The notes under the pieces: generated by a model | Database searches by the model: none | What the model saw: the letters and a program-made list of their open reading frames with translations, nothing else | What the model was told of the DNA's origin: nothing | Shown: piece after piece, positions 28,667 through 34,157 of the stretch | Layout: each line of letters starts with the position of its first letter | Position numbering within the stretch: position 1 is the first letter of the stretch | Source of the DNA: a virus | Direction: 5' to 3' (one strand) | Length of the DNA stretch: 34,157 nucleotides | Virus record (IMG/VR): IMGVR_UViG_3300027872_000018 | Location: 1 to 34,157 of that record | Program-made: the position numbers and the translations under genes

Positions 28667-31600
28667 ATGTCGATGACTCCCGAGGATCTCAGAGCGAGGT
28701 TCACTCCTCTGGGTCAGTACGGACGACTGGGTGAAGAGGAACCAGAGATCACCGTGGAGTCTCTGCGTGAGATGTTCAGCGGTGAGGCTCCTCCACCTAC
28801 TGAAGAACCCGCTGCTACGCCCCTCGAAGAAGCCGTTTCCGTACAGAGCTTGCGTGAGCGTTTCAGCGGTGGCGAAGGAATAGTTAGAGAAGCTCCCGAG
28901 CCGGAAGAGGATGTGATCGAGTGGTCTGACTATGGTCGCGAGATCATGGCTGGTGGTGCCGGTGTGGCCTCGGGTATGGGTTGGTTAGTTGAGCGCATCG
29001 GTGAAGGTGTCTCTGCCAGTGGACTCGACTACGTCGGTAGCAGTCTTCAGGAATCGGGTAAGGCTGTCAGAGAAGCAGGTGCGCGTGCCAGCGACGTGTG
29101 GATCAACGAGAGCTTGGACTCTATCGGCATCGATCAGGAAGGTTTGTCTCAGTCAGCTCGGCGTGCGCTTGCAACCGAGTTCCTCGGTGAAGGCACACTC
29201 GGTGACAAGTGGCGCAAGGTTCGTTTGATTGCAGCGTCATCGGCACTCGGGACCATGGCCGGAATGGGTGCGGGTGCAATCTTCACCAAAGGCATCTACG
29301 CCATGAGCGCAGGTGGTCGAGCTGCGGCTTCAGCGTCCACTGCCGGTCGCGCACTGACCGTGGCCGAGCAGGAACTTGCACGCGGTTCCATGCGCAGATC
29401 CGCAGCCATCGGATACAGCCTCGGTGAAGCTGGAGTCGCGGCACCGGCATCAGGTGCTGGCGTGCAAGAGCACATCATGACGATGAGTGAGCCCGAGCTG
29501 TCGAAGAGCTTGGAGTACCAGGCGGTCTACTCAATGACCGAAGGCACGCACCGAGAGCGATCCGACTACGCACGCAAGACCGTGGCCGCTGCTGCATCTA
29601 ACCAAGCATTTGCATTCACCATGATCACCACTGCAGCGCTCTCTGCGCCGTTCTCCAACACGATGGCGAAGATGTTGGGAGGCGACGACATCGTGCGTGG
29701 GATCTATGCACGCGCAGGCTTAGGTGCAGCCGAGGAAGCAACACAAGAATTCCTGCAGTCGGGATCCGAGAAGATCTCCGAGAACTTCGCGCTGCAAAAC
29801 CAAGGCTTCGATGTCGACATCAGCGAGGGTGTGCTTGAAGAAGCAGTGGGCGGTGCGCTCGCTGGCGGACCACTCGGTGCAATGTTTGGCATGGCAGGAC
29901 GTGCTGGACCGGAGCCGACAGCCGACACGGATCCGATGCTGGCGCTCGAACGCCAACAACAGCTCGAAGCCGAAGCAGCGGGTGCTGATGAACTCGACCA
30001 GGCAGAGGCAGGAGCAGAAGCCGCCGCTCTAGCGACAATGAATCTACCGGTGATGGAAGATGATGGCGGACCTGGTGAACCTCCACCTTCAGGCTTACCG
30101 GTGCCAGGGGATGTGCCCGAGGAAGGTGCGACCGAGGCCGAGATCCGCGAGCTGCTCGCAGCGCAAGCTGAGAGGGAAGCCGCCGAGCTGGAAGCCGAGA
30201 TCGAGGAGGACATTGGGCCACACGTCGTGCCGCCGTTGCCGGTGCCGGAGCCGACACCAGCAGAGCGAGCCCGAGAGGGGTTCGAGGAGAGGGAAGCCGA
30301 GGTCGCCGCTGCAGCCGCTGTAGAGGTCGCTGAGAGGCCACGGCAGGAAGCTGAAGCAGCAGCAGCGCGTGAACTGGAAGCCGCCGAGGAGGCCGCTGAA
30401 GAGGTTGAGGCGGCTGTTGAACCAATTCCCGAGGAGGCAAGGCCGACCTTGGCCGACATCGCGCCGCCCGAGGTAGCCGAGCTGGCCGAGCCGCTCGCAC
30501 CCGCGCCGCCTGGTGAGCCACTGCTACCCGAAGACGCACCGCTGCAGCTCGAAGATCTGCGGCCCGATTTCTTTATCACACCCGAAGGTGAAGCCGTGCC
30601 TGCCAAAGGCGGCATGGTGTCCCTGGTAGGTGGAGCAGAAGGAGTTCCAGGATATGAGACCGTCACCCCCGCAGCGCAAAGACTTCGACAACTTAGAACA
30701 GTACGAAGAAGCGGTGAGTTTCCATCAGCGCAGGATCTCTCATCGACCCGCTACTCCGACCTCGAAGGAGTCCCCAAGACCTTCACCGTCCAAGGACGAG
30801 GAGAGATAGAGTTTGGTCGTCACGTTAGTGCGCGTGACGCTGCTTACGAATACACCGATAAGGCCGACTTGGACTACAAGCCGCCGCGCAAATACGCGAA
30901 GCTAAACAAGTCGCGAGCTGGCCGCATCGCCAACGAGTTCTCATCGCTAGAACACGCTCCGAACGATCCAGAGGTCAAGGCTGCTTACCGGGCGATGATC
31001 GATGAGACGGTCGCTCAGTACGAAACAATTCTCGAGACTGGACTCGAAGTCGAATTCATCAGCGGAGAGGATCCTTACAAAGGTAACCCACGCTTGGTGA
31101 TGTTGGACGTCATCGAGAACAACCACATGTTCGTGTACTCCACGCGTGAAGGTTTCGGATCCGACGAGACATTCGATCCCAGCGACAACCCGTTGCTCGA
31201 AGAGACCGGCTTCGAGATCGGCGGCAAGGCTGCACTTGCTAACGACGTCTTCAGGGTGGTGCACGACTACTTCGGTCACATCAAAGATGGTGTCGGGTTC
31301 CGCGCAGAGGGTGAGGAGAACGCGTGGCAGTCACACGCTTCTATGTACACACCGCTCGCACGTCGAGCGATGACGACAGAGACACGCGGCCAGAACAGTT
31401 GGGTGAACTACGGTCCCTTTGGTGATCAGAACAGAACGGCAACTGCAGAGGATACGATCTACGCCGATCAGAAGATTGGATTGCTGCCGAGCTGGGTGTC
31501 GGAGCAGGGACGAGCTGAAGACATAGCAGCTCCGATTGTCGAAGCTGCTACGACCGAGGAAGTGGACCGAGCTGCACAGGAAGCAGCGACGTCGCCGCTG

Positions 31601-34157
31601 AACGAGCTGGCCGAGCCCACCGAGGAACAGATTGCGGCGGGCAACTATCCCAAGGGACATCTGACACCGGCCCAGGTCGGGATCCCAGGCATCGAGATCT
31701 CCATCGAGAACCCGAAGGGATCCACGCGCACGGGTGTTACTCGTGAAGGACGTCGTTGGCGCACTGAGATGAAGGATCACTACGGTCAGATCCTCGGCAC
31801 CGAGAGCGCCGAAGGTGAGACCGAGAACCTCGATGTGTTCATTGGCGATAACCTCGACAGTGACACCATCTTTGTCGTTGACCAGATCGACCAGAGCACA
31901 GGCAACTTCGACGAGCACAAGGTGATGCTCGGCTACACCAACCAGATGGATGCGCTGCGTGGCTACAAGCGCAACTACGAGAAAGGCTGGAAGGTGGGTC
32001 CGGTTACCGCCATGACCAAGCGCGAGTTCCGCGACTGGGTGAAGGAAGGCGATAAGACCAGGCCAGTCAATCAAGGACTGCGTGGACGCGAACCGGTGGG
32101 GCCAGTCATCAGTGAAGCCGAAGCACTGGCACTGGGTGAGCGTGTGTCAAGACGACGACGTCGCGGTGTACGCTTCCGGCTCGGTGAAGAACCGGAGGTG
32201 CCATTCTTCTCACGCATGCGCAGGACGTTGGAAGAGAAGCTGCCAGGCCAGGTGCGCGTGAGTGAGCTGCCCGCTCTGTTAGAAGCCTACGTCAAGAAGG
32301 GTGGCTTCCGTGCAGAGGAAGCACAGTACCCAGGTCGCGGCAGGATCCTGGAGCCAGCCACACTTGCCAGAGCATTCGCTGGACGAGGCACGGTATCGAA
32401 GCAGGAGATCCTCGACTACGTCGACTTCATGCGACCGGACATCGTTGAGGTTGTACTCAATGAAACGGATCCGGCCATTGCACGCGAGCGTGGATTGCCA
32501 GAAGAAGTGCACTATGAGAAGTACCTCCCAATCGATGCAGGTTGGAACTACCGAGAAATCCTGATCACCATGCCCGAGCGAGCAGGCCGATTCGAGGCAC
32601 GCCACACGAGTGCGCACTGGAAGACGCGCAACATTCTCGCGTCACTGCGCACAACCGATTTGTTGGATACCGATGGCCAAGAAGGTTTGATGTTGCAGGA
32701 AGTGCAGTCGGACTGGCACCAGGCTGGACGCAAGGCAGGTTACAAATCTCCCGCCGAGCGAGCCATGCGTGAACGCAAAGCGAAAGCAGCGGGCCGCTTA
32801 CTGACGCTCGACGAGCAAGAGCTTGAAGAGATGCTCGGTCCTCCACCGTCCGAAGCAGGTGAAGTCGAGGAAGCACCTTACTCGAAAACATGGCGCACGA
32901 TGGCGCTGCGGCGAGCTATTCGTCACGCTGTGCTCGAAGGCAAGAAGTTCGTTGCTTGGCCCACTGGTCGACAACAAGCGGACATGTACGATCTTCGTAA
33001 GGTGATCGACGAGGTCATCTACGACGAGCACGGCGAGAATCTGATAGTGATCGGAGAAGATGGCAAAGTTCTCCAACAAGAAGTAATCGAACTCAATGGC
33101 GTCGAAAACATCATCGGAAAAGAGTTGACCGACAAGCTGAAAGTAATTCAAAAAGAACGCGAAGCTCTGCGCAACGAGTACTCGTTGGAGATGCAGGAGG
33201 AAGGCGACAACGCTGGCAGCTTCTACATCTACGATCCCAACGGGGAGCTGGTGCGTGACTGGTGGGGTGAGCCGGTTACCATCAGTCAGCAAGAACACAT
33301 CGGTGATCTCGTCAACTACACCGACAACAAGTATCCCGGCTTCGAGAGTGAGATCAAGCTCACCGGCACCGCGCTCGCCATGGGTGGTGAAGGCATGGAG
33401 GCGTTCTACGACAGGATGCTTGTCAACGATGCCAACAGCCTGGTGAAGCGACTCGGTAGCAAGGTGGAGTTCTTGTCGATGCAAGTCGTACCAGGTGAGT
33501 CATCCGAGGCGCACGGTTTCTACGTCACCGACAAGATGCGCGCGATGGTTTCCGAGACAGGTCAACCGTTGTTCCGACGTGGCACTCCCGTGAGTGAAAC
33601 CGTTGCAGCTCCAGCACCGCTTTCGGTCGAGCAAGCAGAGGCAGCACTCGCACCGTTGAAGGCACAACTGCCGAAGCTACAGCCCGTGGTCTTGGAGAAT
33701 GTCGAGGCAGCTCCTCAACATGTGCTCGATGAGGCAAGGCGAACGAACCGTATGAATGCGCGCGGTGTCTACGATGGGGAGAACCTCTACATCTTTGCAA
33801 ACAATCACACCAACGCTGACGACTTGATCGCGACCGCGTTGCACGAAGGCGTTGCGCACAAGGGACTCGACTTCCTCTTCGGTGACGACTTGCCGATCCT
33901 GCTCGATGACATCTACGCGAACGCTCCCAAGGGAGAGATGGATCGCGTGGCAACCGACTACAACCTGGATCTCAGCAAGGAGAATGATCGACGTGAAGCA
34001 GCAGAGGAGTGGGTGGCAGAGGTTGCAGAACGAGATCCCAGCAATACACTCGTGAAGCGCGCGGTGGGAGCCATCCGAGATTTCCTTCGACGAGCTGGGA
34101 TCCTGTCGAGCTGGACCGAGGCCGACATCCTGGTGCTGCTAGCGAACACACGCAAAG
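28667..34157 (+). CDS. Giant polyvalent protein with inorganic-pyrophosphatase-like and zincin domains, at least 1830 aa, cut by the window end
   Basis: An uninterrupted frame runs from ATG 28667 to the last base, so the C-terminus is missing. Residues 1-75 hold three short LRxxF repeats. Residues 185-340 and 390-415 contain Ala/Gly-rich hydrophobic stretches. Residues 420-640 are Glu/Ala/Pro-rich linker. Residues 740-945 are a domain with HDYFGH (866-871) and TTETRGQNSWVNYGP. Residues 991-1132 match the inorganic pyrophosphatase-like domain of phage polyvalent proteins (SIENPKGSTRTG, LDVFIGDN, FDEHKVMLGY). Residues 1200-1590 hold LQEVQSDWHQAG (from 1343) and HGFYVTDKMRAMVSETGQPL. Residues 1690-1790 are a zincin-like peptidase with HEGVAH (1726-1731) and EEWVAEVAE (1780-1788). 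Such proteins are thought to be injected with the genome and to counter host defences. Confidence 0.85.
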   Translation, partial: MSMTPEDLRARFTPLGQYGRLGEEEPEITVESLREMFSGEAPPPTEEPAATPLEEAVSVQSLRERFSGGEGIVREAPEPEEDVIEWSDYGREIMAGGAGVASGMGWLVERIGEGVSASGLDYVGSSLQESGKAVREAGARASDVWINESLDSIGIDQEGLSQSARRALATEFLGEGTLGDKWRKVRLIAASSALGTMAGMGAGAIFTKGIYAMSAGGRAAASASTAGRALTVAEQELARGSMRRSAAIGYSLGEAGVAAPASGAGVQEHIMTMSEPELSKSLEYQAVYSMTEGTHRERSDYARKTVAAAASNQAFAFTMITTAALSAPFSNTMAKMLGGDDIVRGIYARAGLGAAEEATQEFLQSGSEKISENFALQNQGFDVDISEGVLEEAVGGALAGGPLGAMFGMAGRAGPEPTADTDPMLALERQQQLEAEAAGADELDQAEAGAEAAALATMNLPVMEDDGGPGEPPPSGLPVPGDVPEEGATEAEIRELLAAQAEREAAELEAEIEEDIGPHVVPPLPVPEPTPAERAREGFEEREAEVAAAAAVEVAERPRQEAEAAAARELEAAEEAAEEVEAAVEPIPEEARPTLADIAPPEVAELAEPLAPAPPGEPLLPEDAPLQLEDLRPDFFITPEGEAVPAKGGMVSLVGGAEGVPGYETVTPAAQRLRQLRTVRRSGEFPSAQDLSSTRYSDLEGVPKTFTVQGRGEIEFGRHVSARDAAYEYTDKADLDYKPPRKYAKLNKSRAGRIANEFSSLEHAPNDPEVKAAYRAMIDETVAQYETILETGLEVEFISGEDPYKGNPRLVMLDVIENNHMFVYSTREGFGSDETFDPSDNPLLEETGFEIGGKAALANDVFRVVHDYFGHIKDGVGFRAEGEENAWQSHASMYTPLARRAMTTETRGQNSWVNYGPFGDQNRTATAEDTIYADQKIGLLPSWVSEQGRAEDIAAPIVEAATTEEVDRAAQEAATSPLNELAEPTEEQIAAGNYPKGHLTPAQVGIPGIEISIENPKGSTRTGVTREGRRWRTEMKDHYGQILGTESAEGETENLDVFIGDNLDSDTIFVVDQIDQSTGNFDEHKVMLGYTNQMDALRGYKRNYEKGWKVGPVTAMTKREFRDWVKEGDKTRPVNQGLRGREPVGPVISEAEALALGERVSRRRRRGVRFRLGEEPEVPFFSRMRRTLEEKLPGQVRVSELPALLEAYVKKGGFRAEEAQYPGRGRILEPATLARAFAGRGTVSKQEILDYVDFMRPDIVEVVLNETDPAIARERGLPEEVHYEKYLPIDAGWNYREILITMPERAGRFEARHTSAHWKTRNILASLRTTDLLDTDGQEGLMLQEVQSDWHQAGRKAGYKSPAERAMRERKAKAAGRLLTLDEQELEEMLGPPPSEAGEVEEAPYSKTWRTMALRRAIRHAVLEGKKFVAWPTGRQQADMYDLRKVIDEVIYDEHGENLIVIGEDGKVLQQEVIELNGVENIIGKELTDKLKVIQKEREALRNEYSLEMQEEGDNAGSFYIYDPNGELVRDWWGEPVTISQQEHIGDLVNYTDNKYPGFESEIKLTGTALAMGGEGMEAFYDRMLVNDANSLVKRLGSKVEFLSMQVVPGESSEAHGFYVTDKMRAMVSETGQPLFRRGTPVSETVAAPAPLSVEQAEAALAPLKAQLPKLQPVVLENVEAAPQHVLDEARRTNRMNARGVYDGENLYIFANNHTNADDLIATALHEGVAHKGLDFLFGDDLPILLDDIYANAPKGEMDRVATDYNLDLSKENDRREAAEEWVAEVAERDPSNTLVKRAVGAIRDFLRRAGILSSWTEADILVLLANTRK

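Noticed and set aside
29704-30666. A 320-aa Ser/Ala-rich leftward ORF inside the polyvalent gene
   Set aside because: It is a shadow of the Glu/Ala/Pro-rich linker on the plus strand. Its composition is extreme and it lacks a ribosome site.
31331-32074. A 247-aa leftward ORF opposite the pyrophosphatase-like domain
   Set aside because: The plus-strand frame shows a clear conserved domain, and the leftward ORF has no recognisable motif or promoter.
1-34157. CRISPR arrays, insertion sequences, complete tRNA genes
   Set aside because: No regularly spaced repeats, transposase-like ORFs or cloverleaf-forming sequences were found on either strand by reading.

Overview
The window is one side of a tailed-phage genome with podovirus-type morphogenesis genes. 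It contains small and large terminase, a large portal protein, a scaffold, an N4-gp56-type major capsid protein, a tail adaptor, a nozzle/stem protein, a repeat-built tail fibre, proline-rich internal virion proteins and the start of a giant polyvalent protein. No integrase, repressor, polymerase or lysis gene is visible, so lifestyle cannot be judged. The DNA is moderately GC-rich, uses GTG starts freely, has strong AAGGAGG ribosome sites in front of the capsid genes, and is rich in GATC/GGATCC. An actinobacterial host is possible, but the sequence does not prove it.

Layout. Positions 1-4098 hold a leftward operon: the 5' end of one gene at the window edge, three hypothetical genes, two tandem PP-loop ATPases of the PAPS-reductase/DndC-like class, a 125-aa hypothetical and a 58-aa hydrophobic leader gene. 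Many genes overlap by ATGA. Four of the starts carry the same 13-nt block (TGAGGTAACGTCA), and two TAACGTCA copies lie in tandem upstream of the first gene. Positions 4099-4889 are non-coding and control-like: a perfect 22-bp palindrome, tandem repeats, a CRP-like site, G-rich repeats, hairpins, a candidate promoter near 4717 and a convincing rightward intrinsic terminator at 4826-4868.

From 4890 a rightward operon runs without a gene-free gap to the window end. Its order is a 51-aa gene, TerS, two genes sharing a paralogous virion-type domain, a zinc-ribbon protein, TerL, a sulfotransferase-like protein, two more small Cys-rich proteins, a 146-aa hypothetical, portal, a 107-aa hypothetical, scaffold, MCP and a probable decoration protein. 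Four small head genes follow a stem-loop-interrupted stretch. Then come adaptor, nozzle, fibre, a Gly/Pro-rich internal protein, a GNAT acetyltransferase, a membrane-active internal protein, two Pro-rich internal proteins, and a polyvalent protein of at least 1830 residues that runs off the window.

The rightward genes package DNA, build the head and tail and supply ejected proteins. The terminator directly in front of this operon, with a candidate promoter about 110 nt upstream of its hairpin, suggests antitermination control comparable in layout to lambda pR'-tR'. The most unusual points are the start-associated repeat cassette of the leftward operon, the combination of two PP-loop/PAPS-type enzymes with a sulfotransferase-like protein that has Cys in place of the usual PAPS-binding Ser, and the multidomain polyvalent protein.
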